DNA of 64,000 nt, from assembly GCF_047511655.1 (NCBI RefSeq), contig NC_133395.1:147922318-147986317 (forward strand). Direction: 5' to 3'. A program made the translations under genes and the position numbers. The stretch's first letter is position 1. Every line of letters begins with the position of its first letter. This stretch comes from Castor canadensis (taxonomy: Eukaryota; Chordata; Mammalia; Rodentia; Castoridae). Shown piece after piece: positions 25,101-37,464 of the stretch. A model generated the notes under the pieces. It saw nothing but the letters and a program-made list of their open reading frames with translations. It was not told where the DNA came from and searched no databases.

Positions 25101-27690
25101 TCCTCCCATCCCTGGCTGGCCTCCTCTTCAAAAGTCACACCAGTGCCTCCCAATGAGACAACAGCCCCCACTTGGGAGGAGGTGATCTGTCTCCTCCTGG
25201 GTAAGGACTGGCAGTCGCTGCGTCCCCACCAAAGGGCACAGCCAGCTAGGAGTCCAGAGAACAGTGCTGCCCTAGCCTCTCCTGGAGGACGGAGGGGAGC
25301 TTCCTACTGTTTCTGACTTAGTCCTTAAAAGTGGCCATCTGAGTGCCACCTTTGCTGCCAGGAACCTGACCAATTCACACGTGGGATCCTTGCAGCCCTA
25401 GGAAGTCACCATTTTACAGGTGGAGAAACTGAGGCTCAGAAAGACCTGCCTTCCACCTGACCTCCCTATCCACCTCTCCCAAATGGTTCTCAGGTCACCC
25501 TGGGGTCTGTTGTGCCCTGGCCCAGACCTGACTGAGTAGGAGGAAGCCTCTCCAGTGCCCAGGGTCCTCCACTCAGGTCACTTACCCAGAGCCCCCAGCC
25601 CCAACACTGACCTTCATGCAAGGAGAGCAGCCTGTCCTCTGTCCTCTGCCTCTGGAGATGGGGCATCCCAGGTCCTGCCCAGTCTGCCTCCTCTCAGTGA
25701 ACCATTCCTTGCCATTATCAGGCTTCAGGTAGGGAAACAGGGTAGATCAGAGACAGGGCATTGGCCCTTGGTCTCACTCAGGTCTTCCTGACCCTGAAAC
25801 GTCCCCTCTAGGCCTGAGGACAGCCCAAGCAGGCCAAAGAAGTGATGAGACAGGGGCACGGGAGCAGCAGATGCCTCCATTGCCCCTGCTGGGAAGGAGT
25901 GACCGCTGCTGGTTTGGCCTCCTCTTCATCTGCCTCAGGCTGTATCCCAGCAGGGCAGCCCCCACAGGAGACCCCAACAGGGCCACTCCACACCCTGGGC
26001 CAGGGACAGAGGACAGTGGGCAATGGCCGGCTTCCATTGTCTTCCTAATCTGAAGGGAAGAGCCCCGCCTGACCCCAGGCCCTTGGCTCCTCTGGACCTG
26101 ACTTCCCTCACGCTCATCTCAGCAGGGGTCTTGGGAAAGGCAGCCCAGGTTCGTCTTACCCTGGGAGTCCCTGAAAGCAGAGCCTGGGACAAGAGCTTCA
26201 CCCTGGAAGTTTCTGGGGAAGTGACCCAGGGACTAGGTGTAAATGACACGGGCAGCCACTGGGGAAAGAGGCACAAGTAGGTGCTGAGGCGCCACCCGCC
26301 AGGCCACCTGAGCAAGAGTGGGGAAGGGACTGTGAACTGTCTAGCCCAGGAATGACAGGGGAACACACGGCCACAGGCTCTCGGCCCATGGGCATGTCTC
26401 ACGGGCGGTCCTACCATATGCCAGGAGGGCTCGGGGCAGGAAGTGAGCTGAATTACTGAGGGCATCTGTGCAAAGCTGCCAAATTCTCCACCAACGCGGT
26501 CGCCACAGCCTCGCGGCTGGGTAGGCGGTAGGTAGAGAGAAAGTGACCTGAGCACAGAGATGTCTTGAGTTGGTCCTTGGTTTGAAAATAACGTATAGTG
26601 ATAGAAAATTTACGGTATGATAAGGATTCAGGATTGATAGCCAACAAATGAGTTTGTTACTCACAGTTCCCAAGAGGAGGGGCGTACTGTGCCACACAGG
26701 CCACGTGGGGACACACAGGTGGGTTGGGGGCAGAGGGAAGGGCTGTGGGCATTTTCTGTAGTTTCCAGAGGAAGGAATGAGTGAGGTGGGGTAGGCAGGA
26801 TGAGGACTGACCAGTTTGAAGAAATTCAGGGGTCCGGGGCACAGGGCTGTCCCCAGTGATGTGGTACCTGTCCCTGGGGGTGATCACAGCAGGGGACAGT
26901 GCCCTAGATTAAGTGGTTTACCCAGGATGGCTGTGCTCTGGGGAGTTACTGTCTCTAGGAACTGGCTAACCTGGAAGGGGAGGTCCATCCGAGGCCAGCA
27001 CCGCCCGAGGTGTCACCGCATACATGGCTACCAGCCCAGCGCTTAGCACACTCGGCTCTGCTGAGCCCCATAGGTCCAGAGCGTGACCTGAGGTGGCAGC
27101 AGACTTGACCTTGGCTAGACTTTCCTGCACGACAAGCAGTGGAGCCACAATAGTCCCCCTCAAACCTGTCCTTAGCCGGTCATTGATGCCCAGGTTCTGC
27201 AGGGTTCTGTAGCATTCCAGCACTTGCTACCTGGCCACAGGACTCTGAGCGGGCACACTGCTGCTTCCTATCAGGACCCACCAGAGACCTCCGTGGTGCC
27301 ACAGCCACCATCTGGTCACATGACCAGGCCCCAGGTCAGCTTCATCACGGCCAGAGCCTCCTGCAGAGAGCTGGCCTGCTCTGGACCCCACTCAAAACTT
27401 GCCACCTTGGAGTCACCTGGAATGGGTCAGAACGGACCCCCAAGGAAGGTGTCTACCCCCAGTCCAGGAGGCCCCGCAATGCCGAGAGCGCCTCTGCCTT
27501 CTGGGAGGAGGGTTTCCATCACCCTCACCCCTGTGGGCTTCCGAGATTCCACAGTGCTTGAGATAGAAGATGCCGAGTCTCACGAGGACAGTGAGGATCC
27601 ACTGTCCCAGTTGGCCGGCATGATGTCCTCAGTGGCGTGGACCAGCACAGCCTCCACGCATGTCCAGACACTGAGGTTTCTCCAGTGGGC
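22151..27690. other. Intergenic, no gene recognised
   Basis: GC-rich sequence with scattered MIR-like words (for example near 25410-25450). An AT-rich patch at 26570-26650 contains atgataagg and gattgatag GATA-like cores. Reading frames here have random composition. Confidence 0.5.
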
Positions 27691-27865
27691 CATGAAACCT
27701 TTTTCTCTGCAATTAAATGCAAATAAGTCAAACTATAACCCTTTAACCTTAACTTGCAAGTATAGTGTGGTCCATTTTTATACCAAGCGTTCTGGCTGTT
27801 TTTCAGCCTCTCTCTGGGTAGGAAGAGAGGGCTGTTGGGATTTGGGAGTGATTATTTAATTTTGC
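27690..27865. promoter_or_regulatory. Candidate conserved non-coding element with POU octamer
   Basis: An AT-rich island contains ATGCAAAT at 27717-27724, an attatttaatttt run and a pyrimidine-rich middle. It lies directly upstream of an antisense SINE. It does not look like a known repeat. Function is inferred. Confidence 0.3.
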
Positions 27866-27892
27866 CTTTTGTTTTTCTGTATCTTATAAATT

Positions 27893-27982
27893 TAAAAAAA
27901 TTGGCAGTTCTGGAACTTGAACTCAGGGCCTCATTCATCTTAGGCAAGAACTCTAGCTCTGGGCTACATCACCAGCCCTTGT
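27893..27982 (-). repeat. tRNA-derived SINE, antisense
   Basis: The plus strand reads ttggcagttctggaacttga, then actcagggcctcattcatct, and ends accagccc. This is the reverse complement of the beaver-type tRNA-like SINE, in which a minus-strand copy would end ...gagttcaa-ccag. Confidence 0.75.
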
Positions 27983-28799
27983 GGAAGTCCTGGAATAACA
28001 TAATCAATTCTGATTCAATAGCAGTAAAAATTCAGTGAACGTGGCTGGCTGTGTCATTTAAAGCAAAAGACTGGAGTCTGGTGAGTGCAGATGGAGCCAG
28101 TTAATGCCACAGCTGACACTGGGGAGGGGCCGAGGGTCGCTGACCGCAGGTCAGGTGGGAGATGTCACGCCCGGCCCATGGAGGTGGAAGGGGTTGAGCT
28201 CAGCTGTGCCTTGGGTCTAGGTTCCCATCCAGGAAGCACAATGAGGTGGGGAGGACACTGGGAACTGTCTTGACTCTCCAGAAGTTTCTGTGTGGGGATG
28301 AGACCCAGGCCCTGGGACAGGGCAACCTCAGCCATACAGGCCAGAGTGAGGGACCCTTACAGACCCAGTGTGTGGGACGAACAGAGCAGCACAGCCAGCA
28401 CTGTGTGGCCAGGTTCCGCGTGCTCTGCCACACTGCTCACCCACCTTCCAGATCTGCAGCTGGTGGAGTGGGTGCCTGGCATGCCAGCAGCCCTGGCTTC
28501 CAAACCAACAAAAACCCTCAGGAAGTAAAGTCTGTTACTACCTCTATTCTACAGAGGAGGAAACTGAGGCAAAGAAGCCCTGACCACCAGCCCGAAGGAG
28601 AGGCCTGCATCCAGAAGTGTGCGATTCACTCACACGCTTGTTTATTTCAGCTCATGTGTCCCCATGTCCAGTGCGGTTTCTGTACTGAGACAAGAGGACT
28701 GAGAAAATACATACCCCTCCCAGCCGTGTATCCCTGGCCTCAGGATGCCCCAGATGTGTGGGGAGGGAAGGACATACAGGAACCTGGCTGGAGGGTCAG

Positions 28800-29235
28800 G
28801 GTGGGAATCCTGGGACAAAGGCCATTTTACTGAACCCTGAAGAATGCTTACAAGTTAGGACTTGAAGAGTATTCTAGACAGAGAGGACAGTGTGTGCAAG
28901 AGCCCTATGGCAAGCAGAAAATGAGCTCATTAGAAGCTCCGGGAGGGAGCGTAGAGAACAGTTAGAAGGTGAGTCTGATGGGACAGGAAGGAGGGACTCC
29001 AGGAACGCCATCTGCTAGCACCTTGCAGACCAGGATAAGGACCTTGGATGTTCTCTTGGCTCCTTGGGAAGCCACTGTGATTCACGTTTTCATAGAACAC
29101 TCGGGCTGCTACCTGGAGGTCAGGAGGCAGAGGAAAAGTCAGGAAGATCCACAAGGACGCCCTGTGTCACATGGGCAAGAGATGATGGCTGCCTGGACCA
29201 CAGTGATGATGGTGGGGGAGGGCCCCAAAGTCCCA
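28800..29235 (+). repeat. L2 LINE relic
   Basis: The L2 phrases occur in consensus order: 'attctagacagagaggacag', 'gtgcaagagccctatggc', 'gaccaggataaggaccttgg', 'gggaagccactg' and 'agagatgatggctgcctgg'. It is strongly diverged and non-coding. Confidence 0.65.
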
Positions 29236-29511
29236 CTGCTGTCCCTGTGGCTAAATTTGACCTCTGGCCACACCTAGCAAGGGAGACTGGGAAGTGACCC
29301 TGCGTGGCAGAAGAACCTGTCACTTGTCCTCAGCTCCCCCAGCCTCATCGGAGTCCCAGGGCCACCTCTGCAACAGCACAGCACACTGGCAGAACTTCCT
29401 CCCCTCCTCTGCTGTCTTCTCCTGGCTGCAGCATGTAGGAGCTATGGTTCTTTGGGATCCAGCAAGAGTGTGGCTGCATCTTTCTGACACAGGGTCTCCT
29501 AAGAGGTGAGT

Positions 29512-30028
29512 GTTAGTCAGCTTGAACAAAATGCCGAAGATAAACCTAAGCAGAGGAAAGGTTTGTTCGGCTCACAATTTCAGAGGTTTTGGTCCACGGT
29601 CAGTTGGCACCATTGCTTTGGGCTCTGTGGCAAGACTGAGCATCATGGTAGGAGGAAGCTGCCAGGAAGTGGGAAAAAATACACAGAGGAGGAAACCTGT
29701 GAACAATGACCAAAAACCTCCTGCTACGCCCTACCTTTTAAAGGTTCAAAGCCAGGCGCTGCTGGCTCACCCCTGTAATCCTAGCTACTCAGGAGGCAGA
29801 GATCAGGAGGATCATGGTTCGAAGCCAGCCTGGGGAAATAGTTCAAGACCCTATTTTGAAAAAACCCATCACACAAAATGGATGGCCAAGGGGCTCAAGG
29901 TGTAGGCCCTGAGTTCAAACCCCAGTACCAAAAAAAAAGGTCCCACCACCTCCCAAAAGCACCATTCTGGGGACCAGGCTTTCAGCACATGGCCATTTGG
30001 GGACATTCCAGATCCAAACTACAGCCAG
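29512..30028 (+). repeat. Dispersed repeat of unnamed family, split by a SINE
   Basis: The 5' part (gttagtcagcttgaacaaa ... tcacaatttcagaggtttt ... gcatcatggtagg) and the 3' part (cccaccacctcccaaaagc ... aggctttcagcacatgg ... acattccagatccaaac) match the two halves of a repeat I have seen dispersed in rodent genomes but cannot name. A dimeric SINE at 29751-29939 interrupts it, so the SINE is younger. Confidence 0.5.
29751..29939 (+). repeat. Dimeric B1-like + tRNA-like SINE
   Basis: The left half begins gccaggcgctgctggctcac and contains ctgtaatcctagctactcag, a 7SL/B1-type RNA polymerase III start. The right half begins ggatggccaaggggctcaag and ends ttcaaaccccagtacc with an A tail. The fused structure is the basis for my beaver-lineage inference. 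Confidence 0.8.
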
Positions 30029-30704
30029 GTGGCAGTCAAGATGTTGACTGTCGTCGTCTGCAGGTGTGACAGGCTGGAGATCTGCTCCAAGATGGTGCAC
30101 TCGAGAGCCAGCAGGTGATGCAGGATGTTGGTAAGAGACCTGGTCCTCCACAGGCATCTCTCCCAATGTCTCTATGACACAGCAGTCCAGAGTGAGGGAC
30201 CCAAGAGAGTGGAAGGATGTCCCACAATGTCTTTCATGGCCACCCAGTCATTTCCAAAGCAGCAGCGTCCTGGAGGCAGTGACCTTCTTACTTGCCCCAG
30301 AGCAACGAGGCCAGGAGGAGGAAGCCACACATGGGGCTGACTGGTCTCAGTGTGGGTTCTAGAATGTGGTCCTAGAGCCCTCCGAGCCGCCCGGCACCCT
30401 ACTGTGCTTCCTGGGCTGACCTCTCTTCCAGTTCTGACACAGCCACTCCTCCCCAAACCTCTGACCTCATTTTATCCTCAGAAAGTGACCTCACCTCCAA
30501 CTTCACAGAAGAAAACAGAAGCTACAGGAAGTCCCTTGTCATCCTGTGACCAGGTGACAGGCACATGAATCTCTCCTCCCTCGCAGCTGCCGAGAAGCAG
30601 GAATTAATTGTTGCTTTGACCCAAGACTAACCCATGCTCTGTGCTTGGACTAGGTCCTCTCTCCTTCTCAAGAACCTTAGTTGTCAATGCCCCCAACTCT
30701 CTCC

Positions 30705-30778
30705 TCTCTGTCTGTCTCTCTCTCTGTCATTCTCTCTCTCCCCCTGTCACAGGCACAGACACACACATACACACGGTT
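30705..30778. repeat. (TC)n / (CA)n simple repeat
   Basis: An interrupted tctctctgtc pyrimidine tract is followed by acacacatacacac. Confidence 0.85.
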
Positions 30779-30855
30779 CTCCTCTCCCAGTCCTTGGGCC
30801 CTGTGATCCTTCAGCTGCCAACCCTGACCTTCCATGGTGGACAGAGTAGAGTTCT

Positions 30856-31052
30856 GGCTGGGCGCCGGTGGTCATGCCAATAATCCTAGCTACCCAAGAG
30901 GCAGAGATCAGGATCAAGGTTTGAAGTCAGCCCTGGCAAATAGTTCCACAAGACCCTATCTCAAAAAACCCTTCACAAAAAAGGGCTGGTGGAGTGGCTC
31001 AAGGTGAAGGCCCCGAGTTCAAGCCCCAGTACTGCCCCCCCCCCAAAAAAAA
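30856..31052 (+). repeat. Dimeric B1-like + tRNA-like SINE
   Basis: It has the same structure as the copy at 29751: ggctgggcgccggtgg at the start, ctatctcaaaaaaccc at the junction, then ggctggtggagtggctcaag, and gttcaagccccagtactg before a C-run and A tail. Confidence 0.8.
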
Positions 31053-33300
31053 GTCCTGCTTTTTCTCCTTAGCCTTCCCAGGCCCACATTTGTTCCTCCA
31101 CGCCTCAGCCTCTATATCCCATGACTCACTCAGATGGGTTGGGTCTGGGGCCAAGCGCCTTCCACATGAACCCGGTGTGTCTTACACAGAATGCAAGGAC
31201 AGCACCCCTGGTCCATGGGAATCATGAAAAGAGAAGGCAGCAGCTGAGGTTCAGGGCTCCCTGAGGGCCAGAGTGGGAGCAGTGCAAGCCTCAGACGGCC
31301 GCACGCTACACCGAGGACAGCCAAGATACATCCAGGTGTCTGTGAGAGTGGCTAGAAAACCTCACTCGTCAATGTTGTACACACCAGGACCCTCTTAAGC
31401 CACAGATGTTTAAACAAAAGCAAAGACCAACCATTGGGCCTGCGTTCCCATACAGGCTACTTCATGGAGGAGTTGACAGGGAAGTTCTTTAGCAAAACTC
31501 CAGGTTGTAAATGACAGAGGAAGCAGATTGTCACCACTTTGCAGTCTGTAGCACAGGACAGAGGATGACAGTGAGTGACTGCCAAGGTTGTCAGTAAACA
31601 GCCAGTGGGTACTTTGATGATGGGCCAGGCCGAGAACCCCTGAAGCCACTCCAGGGTTAAGCTCAATCTTAATCTCACCAAAAGGAGGGGCCAGACATGA
31701 GAAGACCCAGAAGGTGCCATGGAGGCACTGCCACTGCCCCTGCAGGGTTCTGTGTCTGATGGAGCCTCTGTGCCTCAGATGCAACCACCAAGGAAACTCC
31801 TGGATGAGACATCCCAACAGCACCACTCAGCCGCTCCGGGCCAGTGCTAGTGCCCATCCTAGGGAGGCCACCCCCCGCCGCCTCCTGTCTCAGTCCCTCA
31901 TCCCCCCGATCTCACTGCTGCCCCCTCACTCCAGAGAAATGGTTTCCACCCAGGCCTGCAGTGTCCTCCAAGTGGCCAAAGCCAGTGGGCATTCTCAGAC
32001 CTCACCATCCCAGCCCGACGCCCTTGCCATGGTGGGCGCAGGTGGCCACTCCTGCTTCCTGGCAGGCTCCCCTCCCCCAGCCCCTGCACTGCCTTCATGC
32101 TCCCGTCCTCCTTCTGCCCTCCAGGGGCTCCTGCTCTGTCTCCTCCTGGTCCTGACATTAAGGACGGGGCTCAAGGTCTTGTCATCAAACTCTCACACTG
32201 TTGATGCCCTCTGTCCCGCCTTTGCCAACTCTTTGCGTGTCCACGAGTCCCCAGAATGTCCCCAGACCTGAAGCCTCTGCAGGTCCAGACCCACAGATTT
32301 CATGGCCATTCTGAAATAGCTCTGGGTCCTAAAGAGTTCGACTCCCAACAAGTCCACATCTGAGGTCACACTGTTCCACAAACATGGCCCCACCTCAGTG
32401 GACAGCCCACTGCCTGCTACTCAGACCAAAGCCTGGGGTCAACAGTCCCCTTCCCGCCCTTTGGATATCTGGCCAGTGGCCAAGTCCTTTGGGCTCTCAC
32501 ATCCATCCACCCTCCTCTCTCCTCCTCGGTCATCCCCCTGACACCCTTCTCCTGCCCGGCCGGCCGGAATGGTCTCTCCACAGTGTAACTTCCATCACGT
32601 CACCTCTGACCTCGAACCCTACCGTGACTTCTCGCTGCTCTCAAGATCAAGATGGGGCTCATTCCCAACCCTGCAGCCTGGGCCCAACAGTCCCATCTGC
32701 TACTCCATCCTCCTGATGCCCTCCACGCACAGCAGCCTCGGCCCAGCCGTCTGTGCTCACATCCCCCGCCACAGGGCCTTCGCGCTCCAGCTTGTCTTCC
32801 AGATCTCAGAGTCTTCTTCCCATCCCCCCACAGGGCAGTGGCAGAGGGGAGAGAGGGACAGAAGCCAAAGGGTGCATGATGACTCCCGGTGCCTGGGTGA
32901 GCAACCGGGTGGTGGGAGGGGCCGTCTCCGAGAAGAGACAGATGGGGTCAGGGGTGAGGAGGCAGATCCCAGTCCCTGTTGGGCACAGGGAGTGAGAGGC
33001 CTGTCTAGAATGAGGTATGCAGGACACAGCCCCACAGACTCATGGTTTGGAGTGATGCTGGGGGAGGGTGCCAGGCTGGTGCTGGCCACTGAAGGGCGAG
33101 TTGAGCCTCTGCTGCCCTCCCCCCCCCAGAAGCCCTATAGCTGGCCATCCCAGCATTCCTAAGCCTGCCAGGCTGCTGGAGCTCTTGCCAGGGGCAGCAA
33201 AAATCAGTGCTGACATTTTGAGAGCCCAGTTGCTGCTGACCTGGGTCAGGCAGGAGCACGGTGGTCTCCTGCAGTGGAGGGGCTTGTGCACCGTCTTCCT
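31053..33300. other. Intergenic, no gene recognised
   Basis: Mostly GC-rich unique sequence with no splice-flanked coding frame, RNA gene or young repeat that I can support. Confidence 0.5.
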
Positions 33301-33314
33301 GGCCAGCAACTGCA

Positions 33315-33435
33315 GCCACCTGGCAAGCTTAATTACTAATTTTTAATTAGATATCAATTTAAAACATCATGGGATCAGTGATTTACAGTTAGTGCCCTTG
33401 GCTTTCTTTTTCTCTCAGAAGACTCATTTTAGGGA
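33315..33435. promoter_or_regulatory. Candidate enhancer with clustered TAATTA sites
   Basis: The block reads through aagcttaattactaattttt, aattagatatcaatttaaaa and agtgatttacagttag. It has at least three homeodomain TAAT cores within 40 bases and a gatatc site, and lies in GC-rich DNA. It is repeat-free as far as I can tell. Enhancer status is inferred. Confidence 0.4.
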
Positions 33436-34476
33436 GTCTGTCATGGCCTCAGGACTTATGGGTGCAGGGGCCGTGTGGACAAACACAGAGGATGGGGCAG
33501 TGTAGCAGGGTTCCTGCTGGGCCTTGGCCTCAAGGATACCGAGGACACCAGCCCCGACTCTTCCAGCCAAGTAGGACAAAGTTTTCTCCACTGTGCATCA
33601 GGCCTTCTCTGGGGTCCACCTGTGCCAGGCAAGCAGGCTAAGGACACACAGGAACCTGCAAGTGGAGGGCGGCTGGTTCCTGTGGCTCCCAAGGAGGGAG
33701 AAATGGGCAACCGCAGGCCGAGTGGGTGGACAGGCAGCTATAGCTGTCCTTGCTGGGGAAGGTAGGGAGGAGCTGTTGGAGAGGGGCCGAGGTGTGGCGG
33801 GGAGGTTCCAGACCCACGCCCACCTGCACCATCCAGGCGTCTGGAGAAGATGGCTGTACCCTGGCCACCTCCCCAGGTCCTACGACCCCAGGGATTTCCT
33901 GACCGGCTGCTCCGGTGACCGCAGGCATAACCACGGCGCCCGGGGCTAAGTGGCTGGCGGTGCCAGGTTCCTGCTTTGGGGTGTGACAGCACAGTGTGGT
34001 TGGTGGGCAGGTGGCCCCAGAGCCAGGCCTGTCCATGGGTCATGCCTGCCAAGTCAGGAACCGCTATGGTCCAGGTGCCCGGGGAAGGCAACCTGGGGTT
34101 GTGCAGGGATGACAGCTCAGAGGTGGCTTTCAGGTCAAGGACTTGGATGGTCGAGACCCCTCTGCAATGCTCACAGAGGCTGTGAACCAAAACCGCAGAA
34201 CTGAGCAAGGGATACCCCACGTCTACCTGTCTATCTGCATCCTGGACGGAAACCCACTCTGGCCAGCTGGGATCCACGTCTGCCTCTGAGCTGGGATCCT
34301 GGCCTCCTGGGAACTGCACCAGGATCACTCCTGGGGTAAAAATGAAGGGTGACTAATCCTCCAGACAGGCAGGCGCTGTGACCAAGGCTCTGGGACAAGG
34401 GACACAGCCTCAGGGAATGTCTCCAAGGCAGGGGATGGGGAGAGCTCCTAAGATGAGGAACAAGGTCCCAACAGAA

Positions 34477-34580
34477 GGACTGGCTGAGTGGCTCAAGTGG
34501 TAGAGCGCCTGCCTAGCAAGTGTGAGGCCCTGAGTTCAAGCTCCAGTACCCCCAATAAATAAATAAATAAAAAGAAAAAA
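34477..34580 (+). repeat. Full-length tRNA-derived SINE (beaver-type)
   Basis: This is the most complete monomer: ggactggctgagtggctcaa (A box region), gtggtagagcgcctgcctag, then gagttcaagctccagtaccc (B box region), ending in an (AATA)n tail. It looks young. Confidence 0.85.
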
Positions 34581-35280
34581 GAAGATGATCCAGAGAGAGC
34601 AGGGACAAGGCTGAGGTTTCCAACAAGCGTGGCCTTCCAGCCTCACATCCTCCAGGCCCTCCTCTGTCCTTCCCACAAGCTCCCCTGCAGGACACTGCCC
34701 AAGTCCAGGCATCAAGTGCCCTCCCTGAGTCACCTGAAGAATGGACCCCAGGCATGAGGCCATTTGAGAAGTAGGCACGTGGGCTGGCCCATCACTAGCC
34801 CCTGCTCACCCCTGTGGGAGAGAGGTGGATACTCTGGTCCTTCCCAGGGCACGAGGGACTCTGAAGAGATGACTAAATGGAGGATGTTGAGGCAGGGAGA
34901 CTATTTTTAGGATAGGAGTGGGTCCTAAATCACAAGGATCCACTTGAGAGAGAAGCAGGAGGCCAGAGTCAGAGGGAGAGGTCTGAGGATGCCGCACTGC
35001 TGAGGGAGGGGCTACCAGCCAAGGAATGCAGGTGGCCTCTGGAGGCTGGAAAGGCTGAAGATGAACCCTCCCTGGGGACTCCAGAGGACCAATGTAGTGC
35101 CCCCTGGGAGCCAGCGCACAAGACCCACCCTGGACTTCTGGCTTCCAGGACAGTGAGAGGAGAACTTTGTGCTGCTTAATTACTAAGCCTGTGTAACCTG
35201 TCACAGAAGCCATAGAAAATGTGCTCCATCGATCCTGTGTGCCCAGGACACAGGGGAGTTCACCCAACTTCTGAGCAAAA

Positions 35281-35400
35281 GTACTTGGTACAGCTAGGGA
35301 GGCTGGGGCAGGAAGACTGCTTGAGCCACAAGTTCAGGGCCATCCTGAGGCACATTGGAAGACCCCCCATCTCACTGTTTTAGTTTTAAAAAAATTTAAA
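35281..35400 (+). repeat. B1-like SINE fragment
   Basis: The words gctagggaggctggggcagg, aagactgcttgagccacaag and the A/T-rich end follow the Alu/B1 7SL-derived layout. The 5' part is decayed. Confidence 0.55.
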
Positions 35401-35409
35401 CTAAAACCT

Positions 35410-35605
35410 TTTTTGTTTTTCAATACTGGGGCTTGAACTCAGGACCTTCACTTTGAGCCACTCCACCAGCCCTATTTTTGTGAAGGGTTTTTTGAGATAG
35501 GGTCTCGCAGAACTATTTGCCTGGGCTGGCTTCGAACTGCAATCCTCCTGATCTCTGCCTCCTGAGTAGCTGGGATTACAGGTGCGAGCCACCAGCACCC
35601 AGCTA
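35410..35605 (-). repeat. Dimeric B1-like + tRNA-like SINE, antisense
   Basis: The plus strand begins with a T-rich tail, then tactggggcttgaactcagg, gccactccaccagccc, then ttttttgagatagggtctcg and gagtagctgggattacaggt. It is the complete reverse of the dimer seen at 29751 and 30856. Confidence 0.85.
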
Positions 35606-35631
35606 AAAATTAAATTTTTTTTAAAAAAAGG

Positions 35632-35755
35632 TTACCTGGTAACACATGCATGTCTGTAATCCCAGCACTTGGGAGCTATATAACATCTTGAGGTCAGCTT
35701 GTGCCAGAAAATGAGACCCTGCCTCAAAAACCAAAACAAAAAAAAATTGAATAAA
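35632..35755 (+). repeat. B1-like SINE
   Basis: The copy runs acctggtaacacatgcatg, tctgtaatcccagcacttgg, gagaccctgcctcaaaaacc, then an A-rich tail. It is a 7SL-derived SINE. Confidence 0.75.
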
Positions 35756-35869
35756 AAAGTATATGTATTTACTAGAATTTTTCAAAATGTTGGCAAAGGT
35801 GTTCAGCAAATCATCCCCAGCAAAGCGTCTGGGCACACTGTGGGGTGTGCATGTGATAGTTTTATTCGT

Positions 35870-36090
35870 TTGTTTGTTATTTATTTTGACAGAACTGGGG
35901 CTTGAACTCAGGGCCTCACACTTGCTGGGCAGGTGCTCTACCACGGGAGTCACATCTCTGACCCTCGTTGACTTAATTATTTTGGGTTTTATGCTTTTTG
36001 CCTAGTGCTGGCCTCAGACCGCAATCCTCCTACCTCCTCCTCCTCCTCCTGTATAACTGGGACACAAGTGTGCACCACCAAACCTGGCCC
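35870..36090 (-). repeat. SINE, antisense, diverged
   Basis: The plus strand carries actggggcttgaactcaggg, ttgctgggcaggtgctctac, then ctcagaccgcaatcctccta and a short TCC run. This is an older antisense relative of the dimeric SINE. Confidence 0.65.
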
Positions 36091-37460
36091 TGAGCCTGTC
36101 CTAAGGGTCAACAAGAACTATCATGCGTGGAAAGGGCCGTGGACCCTTCTGGGCTGATAACGAGGCCCAGTTTTCCCTCTGTCCAGCCTCAGGAGGGATT
36201 AATGAGTGTTCACTCAGTCACTGCAGCCCATGAGGACACACCTGGTGGAGAGACAGGAGGGTGAAGCAAGTCCAAGCAATAAACAGAAGTTTTGGGGACA
36301 TCGTGTCCACTGGTTGGTTGCAGACTGACATGCAGACCTGCAGTGTGGGTGTGAACCTTCCACTGAGGGTCTAGTTTGGGGTGACCCTGATTCACTGTGA
36401 CACAGCCAGCATTTTGAGGCTCATTGCTGCTCTGAGCTGGTCTCACCTCTGAGGAGCAGAACCAGATAGAGTCAGCCAGGGCCCTGGGCAGTGTAGGGCC
36501 ATGCCATGGCCAGCTGGGTGTGGGTTGTGGGACACCACGGAAAGCAAAAGGGACAGGCCAAGTGGGTGCTTCCCCCCAGCCCAGCAGCTCCCAGAAGAAA
36601 GAGCATCTGTGGTGGGGGAATGTTCTAGGGCTTTGGTATGAGGGCAGGGCCGAGCTGGCCAGGCCTGGGGACATGGGCAGCAGGGCTGGCAGAGCACAGG
36701 CCTGATGCCCGGTCTTATTCTCTCTCTGCTGCCTTCCAGCACCTGCCCAAGTGCTGGTGCTCAGGTGACAGCGTGAGTCCTGGGGTCTGACCTAGGCCCT
36801 GTGCTGGAAGGCCTGACGTGCTGTCCTGTGGGATGGGCACAAGGATGACCCCTGCACAAGGCCGCTTGCAGGTGCAAGTGATGTGTCACAGACGAGCACA
36901 CAGGTGATCAGAGCCTCCCCTACGTACGCACGGGGAGGTCAATGTTGGCTTAGCAAGCTTTGATAGGATTGTTGGAAGAGCCAGGCCAAAGGCACTGATG
37001 TCCCAGCTCTGAGCTGAGTGACTTGGCCTGGGAGGAGCCTGGGTGCCACCCTGTCATGGAAAAGGGGCTGACTGGAGAGTCCGAACTGCCCATCAAGGCC
37101 TGCCCCATGGCCAAACCCACAGACCAGCAGGGATCCTACAGGGGCCCACGGAGGCTGGGCTGCATGGCTGGCAGGGCTCTGGGGCCCGGGTGGGTGGCAC
37201 AGTATCCTGGTCACCATGTCACCCCCTGGTAGCCACGGACCTGGCCCTGAGGCCTGCTCAGTCTCTCAGGGTCTCCCCGCCTGGGTGCCCTCCTACTGTG
37301 CCCCTGCCCCTCTCTGGTCCCAGACTCTCCTCCCTCCTGCCTGTCCCACTGCCTACACCGCCTCATCCCACTCCCTTATCTGGGTCCTCCGTGCACAATC
37401 CTGGGCGCCCATCCCCATGACAACAGGGCAGATGGCCCTGTGATAGCTGCTCTCCCGCCC
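36091..37460. other. Intergenic, no gene recognised
   Basis: GC-rich sequence without a supported gene, RNA or young repeat. Confidence 0.5.
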
Positions 37461-37464
37461 ACCA

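Noticed and set aside
34477-34551. Possible tRNA gene (A-box and B-box words)
   Set aside because: The sequence is a tRNA-derived SINE with an A-rich tail and many relatives in the window. It does not read as a foldable modern tRNA.
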